DNA from: Planctomycetaceae bacterium
GTDB lineage: Bacteria > Planctomycetota > Planctomycetia > Pirellulales > Thermoguttaceae
DNA: 29,176 bases
Direction of reading: 5' to 3'
NCBI GenBank assembly: GCA_015062085.1
Contig: SUVI01000031.1
Location: 1 to 29,176 of the forward strand
Below, one piece after another: positions 7,360 through 15,458 of this stretch; position 1 is the first letter of the stretch; the number at the start of each line of letters is the position of its first letter. The translations under genes and the position numbers were made by a program. Under the pieces are notes generated by a model. It was not told where the DNA came from. It saw nothing but the letters and a program-made list of their open reading frames with translations, and did no database searches.

Positions 7360-9414
7360 ATGAGAAAAATTCTAGTCACGAGTGCCCTTCCGTACGCCAA
7401 CGGACCGATCCACATCGGACATCTTGTCGAATATATCCAAACGGACATCTGGGTCCGCGCACAGCGCCTGCGCGGAAACCGCTGCATTTACATTTGTGCG
7501 GATGACACACACGGCACCGCCATCATGATCCGGGCAAATAAAGAAGGGGTGGCGCCGGAAGAACTGATCGCCAATGTGCGTGAGCAGCATCAGGCCTCTT
7601 TCCGCGGGATGGACATTGAGTTCGACTACTACGGCAGCACCAACGATCCGGAGAGCCGTGAGACTTGTGCGGAGATCTGGGCTGCGCTGCGCAGGGAAGG
7701 GCTGGTCCATGAGAAGAAGATCTCCCAGCTTTTCGACACGAAGGAAGGCACGTTTCTTGCAGACCGGTTCGTGAAGGGAACCTGCCCGAAATGCGGTGCG
7801 GAAGATCAGTACGGCGACTCCTGCGACAAGTGCGGCGCGACGTACACGCCGGCAGATCTGAAAAACCCGGTCAGTACGCTTTCCGGAACGACGCCGGAAC
7901 TCCGCGATGCCGAGCATCTCATGGTCGAGATCGAACGCCTTCGCCCGTTCCTGACTGAATGGACGCAAAACGGAGGACACTTGCAGGAGGAGATCGCCAA
8001 TTACCTCGCGAATTTCTTCCTGAAAGACGAGCTGCGCGACTGGGACATTTCCCGGCCGGCGCCCTACTTCGGATTTGAGATCCCGGATTCTCCCGGAAAT
8101 TACTGGTACGTCTGGTTCGATGCGCCGATCGGATACGTCGGGGCGACGCGCGTCTGGTGTGCGAAAAACGGCGAGAATTGGGAAAAATGGTGGAAAGACC
8201 CTGAAACCGAGATCCATCATTTCATCGGAAAGGACATCACGTACTTCCACACGCTCTTTTGGCCTGCGATGCTCAAGGTCGCCGGTTTCAATCTCCCGGA
8301 AAAGATCCACATTCACGGAATGCTCACGACCAACGGCGAGAAAATGTCGAAATCGAAGGGAACGTTCATCAAGGCGGATACGTATCTCCGTCACCTCGAT
8401 CCGGCATACCTGCGTTACTATTTCGCTTCGAAGCTGACCGGGAGCGTGGACGACGTGGACCTGAATTTCACGGATATTCGCGACAAAGTGAACGCGGACC
8501 TCGTCGGAAAGCTAGTGAATCTTGCGAGCCGAACGGCAAAATTCATCCGTGAGCAGGGCACTTCGGCCTCCTATCCGGAAGACGGCGGACTTTTTGCTGC
8601 CGGTGCGGAACTGGCGGACGAGATCGCAAAAGCGTACGAAGAGTGCGATTTCGCCAAAGTCACGCGCCTCGTCATGGCTCTTGGGGACCGCGCGAATAAA
8701 TTCGTCGAAGAGCACGCGCCGTGGGTCTTGCGCAAGGATCCGGAACGGGCGCAGGAACTGCAGGATGTCTGCTCCGTCGCACTGAATCTTTACCGTCAGA
8801 TGGTGATCTATCTGGCGCCGATCCTGCCGAAGCTCGCGAAGCAGTCCGCTGAGCTTCTGAACGAGAATGCGGCCGACTGGACGTTTGAGTCGGTCAAGAC
8901 GCCGCTTGCCGGCACGAAAGTGAATGAATTTACCCATTTGATGACCCGTATGGACGAGAAAGCGATCGAAGCGATGATCGAAGAAACGAAAATTGAAAAT
9001 CAGCCCGCAGAAGAACAGAATGCGGAAGGAACGAACTTCCAGTGGGACGACAGTGCGCAGCCGCTCGAGGATGAGCCGCTCGAAGCACTCTGTACGATCG
9101 ACGATTTTTGCAAAGTGGACCTCCGTGTCGCGCGCATCATCATGGCTGAGGAAGTTCCGGAAGCCAGAAAGCTGCTGCATTTGACTCTTTCGCTGGGCGG
9201 CGGTGTGACGAAGAACGTTTTTGCCGGGATCAAGTCGGCGTACAAACCGGAAGATCTTCTTGGACGTCTGGTCGTCTGCGTCGCGAATCTCCAGCCGAGA
9301 CAGATGAAATTCGGGCTTTCCGAAGCGATGATCTGCGCGGCAGGCCCCGGCGGAAAAGACATTTTCGTTCTTTCCCCCGACTCCGGAGCCGTTCCGGGAC
9401 AGAGAGTCCACTAG
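7360..9414 (+). CDS. metG: methionine--tRNA ligase
   Basis: The protein is 684 residues and charges tRNA-Met with methionine in the cytoplasm. The class I signature is intact: HIGH at residues 18-21 and KMSKS at 328-332. A zinc-knuckle pair CPKC...CDKC (Cys142, 145, 155, 158) places it in the zinc-containing MetG1 type. A helical anticodon-binding domain follows, then a C-terminal EMAP/Trbp111-like tRNA-binding domain from about residue 583 (VDLRVARI...[10 protein letters not shown]...[16 protein letters not shown]), which usually supports dimerisation and tRNA affinity. I start at ATG 7360 because family N-termini begin at [20 protein letters not shown] and AGAGGAA lies just upstream; an in-frame ATG at 7315 would add 15 unrelated residues made by the duplicated leader. 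The gene diverges from tRNA-Pro. Confidence 0.98.
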   Translation: MRKILVTSALPYANGPIHIGHLVEYIQTDIWVRAQRLRGNRCIYICADDTHGTAIMIRANKEGVAPEELIANVREQHQASFRGMDIEFDYYGSTNDPESRETCAEIWAALRREGLVHEKKISQLFDTKEGTFLADRFVKGTCPKCGAEDQYGDSCDKCGATYTPADLKNPVSTLSGTTPELRDAEHLMVEIERLRPFLTEWTQNGGHLQEEIANYLANFFLKDELRDWDISRPAPYFGFEIPDSPGNYWYVWFDAPIGYVGATRVWCAKNGENWEKWWKDPETEIHHFIGKDITYFHTLFWPAMLKVAGFNLPEKIHIHGMLTTNGEKMSKSKGTFIKADTYLRHLDPAYLRYYFASKLTGSVDDVDLNFTDIRDKVNADLVGKLVNLASRTAKFIREQGTSASYPEDGGLFAAGAELADEIAKAYEECDFAKVTRLVMALGDRANKFVEEHAPWVLRKDPERAQELQDVCSVALNLYRQMVIYLAPILPKLAKQSAELLNENAADWTFESVKTPLAGTKVNEFTHLMTRMDEKAIEAMIEETKIENQPAEEQNAEGTNFQWDDSAQPLEDEPLEALCTIDDFCKVDLRVARIIMAEEVPEARKLLHLTLSLGGGVTKNVFAGIKSAYKPEDLLGRLVVCVANLQPRQMKFGLSEAMICAAGPGGKDIFVLSPDSGAVPGQRVH

Positions 9415-9466
9415 TTCCGTCAAGTTTCCGCAAAGAATGACGCGGAAGAGAAGACTCTGAAAGCGG

Positions 9467-9660
9467 ACGGACACGAATTTCACGGAAAACACGAAAAAAC
9501 ACGAAAAAACACGAAAAAACACGAAAGGTTTCAAATATTTTTGATCGCCTTTTGGTGTGTTTCGCATCTTTTCGAGTTTTTCGTGTTTTCTTTCTGTATC
9601 TTTCTGTGAACTCCTCGGCGGCTTCCGTGGGGAAACCGGTGCGCAGTTCCCGAATGGACC
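9467..9660. repeat. dispersed palindromic intergenic repeat, partial copy A
   Basis: This stretch begins ACGGACACGAATTTCACGG and ends CAGTTCCCGAATGGACC, both shared with the copies at 12.4, 16.6 and 21 kb. The middle differs: it has a phased ACACGAAAAA array (9485-9526) and the block ATTTTTGATCGCCTTTTGGTG found again at 21.25 kb. The left arm seems missing or decayed. Confidence 0.8.
9485..9526 (+). repeat. 10-bp-period A-tract array
   Basis: Four consecutive ACACGAAAAA-type units repeat at exactly 10 bp, placing A-tracts on one face of the helix. Such phasing is the textbook pattern for intrinsically curved DNA. Confidence 0.9.
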
Positions 9661-9661
9661 A

Positions 9662-9696
9662 TAAAAAAACCGTTTCCGAAAAAAATTCGAAAACGG
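9662..9696 (-). terminator. intrinsic terminator of the zinc-ribbon gene
   Basis: On the minus strand CCGTTTTCGAA pairs with TTCGGAAACGG (10 of 11 positions) and is followed by seven T residues, 46 nt past the zinc-ribbon stop. It lies directly against the end of repeat copy A. Confidence 0.75.
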
Positions 9697-9741
9697 CAAA
9701 TGTAAAAATGGCGGAAACCTGTTTGGAATGGTCCGGAAAAA

Positions 9742-9993
9742 TCAGCGGTTGAAACCGTGACAGCCTGCCAAAAGATCCTGGAACTCATGTTCTGAGAACT
9801 CGCGTTCAGTCCCGCCGATGCTCAGATTTCCGGCAATCGAAAAGAGACCGCGACCTTCTATCGGCTCGTCAGAGGCGATAAACTGATCCATGCAGTTGGG
9901 ACAGGTCAGGCTCTTACCGAGATACTGACTGCGGATCTGCATCCGTTTGCCGCACGTTGGGCATTCCTGAATAAAATAGGCACTCGCTGCCAT
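9742..9993 (-). CDS. small zinc-ribbon protein, function unknown
   Basis: The protein is 83 residues. Two Cys pairs, CPTC (11 and 14) and CPNC (31 and 34), form a zinc ribbon of the short double-knuckle type (CGKRMQIRSQYLGKSLTCPNC), followed by an acidic tail with no recognisable domain (HEFQDLLAGCHGF). AAGGAG lies nine bases before the ATG and a terminator follows, so I take it as a real gene. The tail resembles linkers that in larger proteins join a ribbon to other modules, but nothing is attached here. There is no signal peptide, so it is probably cytoplasmic and could contact nucleic acid or protein. I cannot assign a function. Confidence 0.8.
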   Translation of the reverse strand: MAASAYFIQECPTCGKRMQIRSQYLGKSLTCPNCMDQFIASDEPIEGRGLFSIAGNLSIGGTEREFSEHEFQDLLAGCHGFNR

Positions 9994-10479
9994 CGTTGAC
10001 TCCTTGGAACGTAAACTGGACTAGGGTCTGAATTTTAATAAAAAGGGCGAATTAAAATTCCCGCTGGGAACACAAAAAAACAGGAACCGGAACAGCCGGC
10101 CAGTTCTTTTCTGCAGCCAATGGAGTCCATGAACAACTCACGAGGAAAGAAAAGGTTTTGTATTTGAAAAAGTATTCTACCAGAAAATCGATTTTTTTCA
10201 AGGGGGAGGCCGAGCCGTGCTTTTACGGGCGGACGCTGGAAGCAGAATGGGAATTTTTGCAAGACCTCGGTGAAATCCGTGTTTTGCTATGGGAGCCATG
10301 CTGCGAAGGGGCATGAAACAGACTGAAATTTTTTTCAAAATTTTTTCTTGACGGATGAATTCAGTGACAAAATAGGCAGGAAGCGCCAGATGCGCAACAT
10401 GGGCGGGGCGATCGGTTGGGGTGTTTTAAGCATTTTCGAAAAAATATTGAAAGTATTTTTGGAAGATGGAGGGAAATGG
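9994..10479. other. intergenic region without a recognised gene
   Basis: About 490 nt between the divergent zinc-ribbon and phosphodiesterase genes. Several short frames exist but none has a Shine-Dalgarno sequence or a plausible protein. The sequence is AT-rich with poly-A and poly-T runs. The promoter at 10480-10508 follows. Confidence 0.55.
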
Positions 10480-10508
10480 TTGACATTTTGGAGATGACAT
10501 GATATAAT
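10480..10508 (+). promoter_or_regulatory. perfect-consensus sigma70 promoter of the phosphodiesterase gene
   Basis: TTGACA (10480-10485) and TATAAT (10503-10508) are separated by exactly 17 nt, an exact consensus match on all 12 positions. Transcription would start near 10515, giving a leader of about 118 nt. Confidence 0.88.
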
Positions 10509-10632
10509 GCAGAGGTCTGAAGTACAAGAATGTGTGCCATTGGGATCCTGCGTGTAGTTCTTGCCGCGTGTATGGTTGGAAACGGCGCTTGTCCCGGCAC
10601 AGGAAAATCAAGATCCTGAAAGGAATTCAGAA

Positions 10633-11478
10633 ATGAAAAAAAGTCGTTTTGTTCCCGCCGTCGGCCTTTGGAGCCTTTGCCTCCTAGTTTCTTCTGCTGT
10701 TTTTGCGGAGATCCCGTCCCATCCTGATCCGGTCTCCAGTCCGTGTGTGGCGCACCGCGGTTTTTCGTCGCAGTATCCTGAAAACACGCTTGCCTCGATG
10801 AAAGGCGGCATCGACGTTGGCGCGAACGGCAATGAGATGGACATTTACCGTTCCAGTGACGGCGTCGTTTTCCTGATGCATGACGGAAGTCTAAAGCGTT
10901 ACACGGGCGAAAATATTCGTGCGACCGATCTGACGATGGAAGAGTTGGCGAAACGTGACGTCGGAAGTCACAAAGGCCCGCAGTTCAAGGGTGAGCCGGT
11001 CCCGACGTTCGATGCTGCCGTTAAGATGCACGTGGGGACGAAAACCGTTCCGGTCGTGGAGATCAAGCAGGAAGGGATCGAAGCGGATACGCTGAAAGTT
11101 CTGGAAAAGTACGACATGATCGACAAATGCGTCGTGATCGCTTTCTCCGCGAACGTCTGCAAGAAAATGCGTGAGCTGAACAAAGATATTTTCATCGCAT
11201 GGCTCTGCACGCAGAAAAAAGGCGAATCTTGGGAAGCGTATTGTGACCGCATCATCGCCGTTTGCTCGGATTGCCGAGTCAATGCGGTCGACATGCACCA
11301 TGCCGGCGTGACTGCTGATGTGGTGAAGCGTCTGAACGAGGCCGGTCTGACGGTTTTCTGCTGGACGGTGAATGACGCGAAACGGATGAACGAATGTCTT
11401 GACGCCGGCGTGGCGAGCGTTACGACGGACTGTCCTGACGTCCTGCTGAAAGTCATGGCGGAACGTGCCGCGAAGTAA
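10633..11478 (+). CDS. exported glycerophosphodiester phosphodiesterase
   Basis: The protein is 281 residues. It hydrolyses glycerophosphodiesters to an alcohol and glycerol 3-phosphate. The GDPD fold signatures are all visible: HRG at 41-43 within AHRGFSSQYPENT, metal ligands Glu68 and Asp70 in NEMDIYRSSDG, and the second catalytic histidine in LMHDGSL (His83); later VVEIKQE and the C-terminal FCWTVNDAKRM...GVASVTTDCPD complete the TIM barrel. A signal peptide (MKKSRFVPAVGLWSLCLLVSS, cleavage near VFA/E) sends it to the periplasm, where it could scavenge phospholipid head-groups. The ATG at 10633 has AGGA upstream; an earlier in-frame start would bury the signal. It is a single-gene unit with its own promoter and terminator. 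Confidence 0.95.
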   Translation: MKKSRFVPAVGLWSLCLLVSSAVFAEIPSHPDPVSSPCVAHRGFSSQYPENTLASMKGGIDVGANGNEMDIYRSSDGVVFLMHDGSLKRYTGENIRATDLTMEELAKRDVGSHKGPQFKGEPVPTFDAAVKMHVGTKTVPVVEIKQEGIEADTLKVLEKYDMIDKCVVIAFSANVCKKMRELNKDIFIAWLCTQKKGESWEAYCDRIIAVCSDCRVNAVDMHHAGVTADVVKRLNEAGLTVFCWTVNDAKRMNECLDAGVASVTTDCPDVLLKVMAERAAK

Positions 11479-11509
11479 GAACGTGCAGAAGCGCGTCTAA
11501 AATGAAGTT

Positions 11510-11545
11510 CCCCGCAGGGGCTGGCGGCCGCTGCGGGGATTTTTT
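11510..11545 (+). terminator. intrinsic terminator of the phosphodiesterase gene
   Basis: CCCCGCAG and CTGCGGGG form a perfect 8-bp GC-rich stem with a 13-nt loop, followed by A and six T residues, 31 nt past the stop codon. Confidence 0.92.
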
Positions 11546-11643
11546 GAGAATCGCCGGTAACAGTGTATCCGTTTGTATCGTAATTTCGGCTGCTGAAAAT
11601 ACAGAGATCCTGCTGCAGCATACTTCCTAGAGGAGTCAAAGAA

Positions 11644-11688
11644 AGATCGTTCAGCCGATCCGCGAGCCGCATTGGGGCTGAACGATCT
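11644..11688 (-). terminator. 13-bp perfect inverted repeat behind the exported 173-residue gene
   Basis: AGATCGTTCAGCC at 11644-11656 is exactly complementary to GGCTGAACGATCT at 11676-11688, with a 19-nt loop. On the minus strand the stem is followed by TTTCTTT, so it is most likely the terminator of the gene ending at 11720. The stem is longer than most terminators and could also be a protein site. Confidence 0.65.
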
Positions 11689-11719
11689 GTGTGTCTGCGG
11701 AATTTAAGAGCGTTTCCGT

Positions 11720-12241
11720 CTATTTATTGATGTTGATATTGACATTGTGCGTCTTTTTGCGAATGAGGCCATCCGGTTTAGAAATATTATCTGGATCTGA
11801 TTCTGATTCCGGAAGATCGATCTGGTACTTATCCATGATTTGAGCGAGTTCATCTTGCTCTACCAAACGGATCTGCATTTCTGCTTTGTTTCCCTCTTCG
11901 TCAAACATGAAGGCCTTGCCGGAGGTCATGAAGAGGAAATTGTCCGGCGTATAATTGCGCGTCGTTCCGTTATGGATGTGCGTCTCTTTCCCGATAAAGA
12001 CGCGGTGTCCTTCGTAGGTCGTCGGGACCAGTTTTTCGTCCACAAATTCAACGACTTCATCGTTTTCGTTGTAGATCGCGATTCGGGCAACTGCCTCATC
12101 TTCGTTCGGAATGACGATCAGCGCGTTAAAAGTGTACTTGCCGATCTGCCAGCCAGTTTCGATCATCTGAGCTTCTGCTGCACTCATGGAAGCAAAAAGG
12201 ATGACGGCCGCGGCAAACAGGAGATTCATTGCTTTTTTCAT
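11720..12241 (-). CDS. small exported protein of unknown function
   Basis: The protein is 173 residues. It begins with a clear signal peptide (MKKAMNLLFAAAVILFASM, cleavage after SAAEA). The mature part is mostly predicted beta with alternating hydrophobics (KYTFNALIVIPNEDEAVARIAIYNENDEVVEF) and has a basic, Asn-rich tail ending NVNININK. No family is recognised. AAAGGA lies eight bases before the ATG. It stands alone on the minus strand between a strong hairpin and repeat copy B. The lack of cysteines and the single small domain suggest a soluble periplasmic or surface-attached protein. Confidence 0.85.
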   Translation of the reverse strand: MKKAMNLLFAAAVILFASMSAAEAQMIETGWQIGKYTFNALIVIPNEDEAVARIAIYNENDEVVEFVDEKLVPTTYEGHRVFIGKETHIHNGTTRNYTPDNFLFMTSGKAFMFDEEGNKAEMQIRLVEQDELAQIMDKYQIDLPESESDPDNISKPDGLIRKKTHNVNININK

Positions 12242-12364
12242 TTTTCTTTCCTTTCATTTGGGTTTTGTTTTATTTTATTTTGTTTCATTTTGTGTTTATA
12301 CTATATTATGAACGCGTGTTTGAGATTTTATGCAAATTTTTTTCATTTTTTGGAAAATTTTTTT

Positions 12365-12711
12365 GTCCATCCGCCGGCTTCGCACCACTTCACCGCGGAA
12401 AACACGGAAGCTCCTTTTTTTGAGGTCCTTCCGGAAAGTGCGTATCGATCCAGGTTCCGATCTTACCACGGAGTACACTGAAAAGACGCAGAAACACACT
12501 AAAAGAAAGAGGAAAAAGGAAAAAAGGGAGTGAACGTGCCCTGACACGAATTTCACGGCACACACGAAAAGACGCAAATGAAATTTTTAAAATTAAAAAA
12601 TGTTCGCGCGATCCGTGTTTTTTCGTGCTTTTCGTGTTCCCTTTTCTGTGCGGCTCTGTGAGTTTTCAGTGTCTTCAGCGGTGAAACTGGTACGCAGTTC
12701 CCGGATGGACC
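12365..12711. repeat. dispersed palindromic intergenic repeat, copy B (longest)
   Basis: The element starts GTCCATCCGCCGGCTTCGCA and ends GTTCCCGGATGGACC; these ends are inverted, imperfect copies of one another. The left arm (CACCACTTCACCG, CACTGAAAAGACGCAGAAACAC) mirrors the right arm (TCTGTGAGTTTTCAGTGTCTTCAGCGGTGAAAC). The centre holds CACGAATTTCACGG, then TTTTTAAAATTAAAAAATG and TTCGCGCGATC, shared base for base with copies C and D. It fills most of the gap between two minus-strand genes. Confidence 0.88.
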
Positions 12712-12764
12712 TTTTTGGTTTACGACGGGACCTGCCGTAATTTTCCGTATTGGAGATCGGAGGT

Positions 12765-14081
12765 TCAGAGCAGGAGCTGGAGCAGTCCGACCGCGCCGCC
12801 GAGGAAGAATCCGAGGACTTGGATCGCACCGAGGTGCATTGCCGCGACGTTCGTGATCATGAGGTAAAATTCCTCGACGTCTTGTTTTTCGACGGCTTTC
12901 TGGACCCTTTGGGCGAGATGGAGACGTTCTGCAAGGAGGTCCTGCCCATCACTTTCAAGCCACGCTTTCACGGCGTTCTGCGCTTCGGGGAGGATCTCGG
13001 AATCGAGCCACTGCCAGAGCTGCGGCGAATCGAGGAGCTGCTCGATCCAGTGCGGGAGATTTTCCTGAAGGTACTGTTTCATGAAGTCCCGGAAACGTTC
13101 CTGCATGATGTTCTGAAATCCTTCGATCTGCGATGCCGACTCCGGAGACTGAAACCATTTCTGGAGTTCCGTTCCCATGCTTACGAGTTCCTCACCGAGG
13201 GCGTGTACCGTGGAGTGAGCGCAGAGGCGTTCTTCGATCTTGACGCGCACGTCGTCCCAGTTCACGAAGGAAACGAAACCATCTGCGAGTTTTTCTGAAA
13301 ACCCTCCGAGAAACGGATTTTTTTGGAGGAAGGACATGATGTACTCGCGCACCATTTCGCGGAGAGTATCCATGAACTGCGGGGTCTTTTCACGCAGTTT
13401 GTCTGCGAGTTTCTGTGCTGCGAGCTGCCGAAGTTCATCGGAATCCAGACGCGGCGCGATGACTTCCTGCCAGAACGTGCGGAGGCTCTCTTCGCTGAGT
13501 AGCTGCTGAATGGTCGGAGCGAGGGAGTCTTCGATCTGCGGGATGAGGAATTCTGCGATGCGGGCGTCATGCGTCTTGAGGAGTTCGCGTATCTGTGCCT
13601 TTCCTGTTTCCAGGGTCTGAGGGGAGTGAAGGAGCTCCAGCAGTGCGGAGCACAGATCGTCGGTGACCTCTTTCGTATCGAGCAATTTTTCTTCGACTTC
13701 TCTTCCGATCTCTTCACCAAGCTGGGGTTTATTTCGGGGAACGAGACCCTGTTTCCAGTATCCGAGCGTCAAAATGGAAAGCGGATGGGAAAGCGTTGGC
13801 CGAAACGGCTTGAAGAGCATTTCCAGCGCGATGAAGTTCGTCAGGTATCCGACGGAGGCCGCCAGAAGGACGCGCAGGACGAGTTCCAGTCTCTCCAAAA
13901 GGAGCGGATCCAGAGCTTCGCAGCGTCGGGCAACGATCATTGCGGGAAGAAAAACGAAGAGCGTCAGGAAACTCAGCGGGGCACAGAGAAGCTCTAGGAG
14001 TGCGAAAGTGCGTTTTTCCCGGCTTTGGGAAGAGTCGCGGACGATCTGGAAACGTTTTTGAAATTCATTCAGAATGCTCAT
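12765..14081 (-). CDS. DUF445 family membrane protein
   Basis: The protein is 438 residues from the ATG at 14081. DUF445 proteins have an N-terminal hydrophobic helix, a conserved motif and a long helical tail. Here the helix is LLCAPLSFLTLFVFLPAMIVA and the motif reads AASVGYLTNFIALEMLFKPFRP, matching the family's GxxTNxxAxxMLFxP. A second hydrophobic segment closes the C-terminus (VLGFFLGGAVGLLQLLL), so both ends may sit in the membrane with the helical middle in between. The cellular role is unknown. The start is uncertain: neither ATG 14081 nor the longer in-frame ATG at 14219 has a Shine-Dalgarno sequence, and a TATAAT nine bases before 14219 would make that one leaderless. Confidence 0.88.
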   Translation of the reverse strand: MSILNEFQKRFQIVRDSSQSREKRTFALLELLCAPLSFLTLFVFLPAMIVARRCEALDPLLLERLELVLRVLLAASVGYLTNFIALEMLFKPFRPTLSHPLSILTLGYWKQGLVPRNKPQLGEEIGREVEEKLLDTKEVTDDLCSALLELLHSPQTLETGKAQIRELLKTHDARIAEFLIPQIEDSLAPTIQQLLSEESLRTFWQEVIAPRLDSDELRQLAAQKLADKLREKTPQFMDTLREMVREYIMSFLQKNPFLGGFSEKLADGFVSFVNWDDVRVKIEERLCAHSTVHALGEELVSMGTELQKWFQSPESASQIEGFQNIMQERFRDFMKQYLQENLPHWIEQLLDSPQLWQWLDSEILPEAQNAVKAWLESDGQDLLAERLHLAQRVQKAVEKQDVEEFYLMITNVAAMHLGAIQVLGFFLGGAVGLLQLLL

Positions 14082-14227
14082 GAAAATAAAAAATTCTGCA
14101 AAAAGGTTAAATTTATTCAGGAAAAAACGCAAATTTGAAGAGAAAGTCGGTACTCCCTCTTGAAAAATTTTCACATTTGGACTAAAATGAAAATCCTGTG
14201 CGTTTTGGAAAATGTCCATTTTATTTT

Positions 14228-14256
14228 ATTATAGACCGTTTTCCATATTTTTCCAC
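14228..14256 (-). promoter_or_regulatory. possible promoter of the DUF445 gene
   Basis: Minus-strand TATAAT (14228-14233) lies 17 nt downstream of GTGGAA (14251-14256). The -35 is weak but identical to that proposed for the YTV gene. Confidence 0.45.
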
Positions 14257-14293
14257 TTTATTTTAGGAAATTTTTCATAAAAGGGGAATTTTT

Positions 14294-15298
14294 ATGAATC
14301 TGACTGACAGCAAGTACAGCTCGTTTGCGCTGGTCAAAGAAATGCTTGAGACGCCGGACATCATCCGCAAGTTTGATTGGACCCAGACGGCGAACATGGC
14401 GAAAGCCATTCAGGAAGCCGGCCGTTTTTTCATGACGGGTGAAGGTTCCAGCCGTATTTTCCCGGCGAAAAACATGATCTACACCGCGCTGAAACTGGGG
14501 TCCGAGATCTCCATGGCGACTGACGGAAGCATCCAGGCGCGTGAGTATGACCTGAAAAACTGGGCGGTCTTCGGCGTGTCGAACAGCGGAATGACGAAAG
14601 AGATCGTGATGCTGCTCAACAATCTGGCGGAACAGGATCATCAGAAGCGTTTCTCCATGACTGCGAATGCCGGAACGAAGATCATCGAGGCGTCCAACGA
14701 GTCGATCATCCTCTCCTGCGGCAAAGAAGACGCTGTCGCCGCTACGAAGAGCGTCGTGGAAAGCGGTCTGGTCTATCTTTCCATCCTGAAGAACATTTAC
14801 GGCTGCGATTTCCAGGTCGAAGCGGCTGCCGAAGCTGCAGAGAAGGCCATGGCGGTCGAGATCGATCCGGAGATCATCGCGAAAGTCGCCAATTCTCCGA
14901 TCATTTACTTTGCCGGGCGCAATAACGGCGTCGCGGAAGAACTGCGTCTGAAGACGAACGAGATCACCCGCAAGAAGAGCGATTACCTCGAAGGTACTTA
15001 CCTCCTGCATGGTATCGAAGAAGTCATGAACGAAGGCGAAACGATCATCGTCATCGAACCCTACGAATCCGAAATGGCCAAGATGCAGGAACTGCTGGTG
15101 GACCGTATTGGCGTGAACATCATCGCGATCTCTTCAAAACCGACCATCTTCCCGACCATTCAGATCCCGTCCGTTGGTCTGCTTGATCCGTGCGTGCAGC
15201 TTATGGCCGGCTGGAATCTTCTGATCCAGGTCGGCGTTTCGCTCGGCATCGACCTCGATCATCCGACGCGTGCCCGCAAGATCGGAAACGCCATCTGA
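14294..15298 (+). CDS. SIS-domain sugar-phosphate isomerase/aldose-ketose-type protein
   Basis: The protein is 334 residues and has two SIS (sugar isomerase) domains, like the isomerase half of GlmS and the FrlB/AgaS proteins. Phosphosugar-binding motifs are visible: TGEGSSRIFPAKN near residue 48, the Ser-rich turn VSNSGMTKE near 95, and CGKEDAVAATKSVVESG, the counterpart of the GlmS ETxVASTK motif. The second domain holds YFAGRNNGVAEELRLKTNEITRK. There is no glutaminase domain, so it is not a complete GlmS; the end DLDHPTRARKIGNAI suggests a stand-alone isomerase or deaminase of an amino or aldose sugar phosphate. AGGGGA precedes the ATG. The reaction is not certain. It has a terminator behind it and diverges from the DUF445 gene. 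Confidence 0.88.
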   Translation: MNLTDSKYSSFALVKEMLETPDIIRKFDWTQTANMAKAIQEAGRFFMTGEGSSRIFPAKNMIYTALKLGSEISMATDGSIQAREYDLKNWAVFGVSNSGMTKEIVMLLNNLAEQDHQKRFSMTANAGTKIIEASNESIILSCGKEDAVAATKSVVESGLVYLSILKNIYGCDFQVEAAAEAAEKAMAVEIDPEIIAKVANSPIIYFAGRNNGVAEELRLKTNEITRKKSDYLEGTYLLHGIEEVMNEGETIIVIEPYESEMAKMQELLVDRIGVNIIAISSKPTIFPTIQIPSVGLLDPCVQLMAGWNLLIQVGVSLGIDLDHPTRARKIGNAI

Positions 15299-15393
15299 GC
15301 GTGCCGTTTTGCGTAAAATGAAAGTGCGGGAGAATGTCTTGAAGAGAAGATTTTGACGGGCGTTTTCCCGTACTGCGGAAACAGAAATGGGTC

Positions 15394-15419
15394 AGCCTCC
15401 GTTTTTCGGGGGCTTTTTT
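15394..15419 (+). terminator. intrinsic terminator of the SIS gene
   Basis: AGCCTCCG and CGGGGGCT pair around a TTTTT loop (one G-T pair) and are followed by six T residues. It lies upstream of the chosen start of the next gene, which argues against the longer ORF starting at 15387. Confidence 0.78.
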
Positions 15420-15458
15420 GGGCAGAGAGTGCGGGGAACATTCCGGGGAGCGGGCCTT

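Noticed and set aside
10367..10395. A second promoter-like TTGACG before the phosphodiesterase gene
   Set aside because: The matching -10 is poor, while the exact-consensus promoter at 10480-10508 is closer to the gene.
12365..12711. Insertion sequence with transposase
   Set aside because: The repeat has inverted ends but no transposase frame and no visible target duplication, so I call it only a dispersed repeat.
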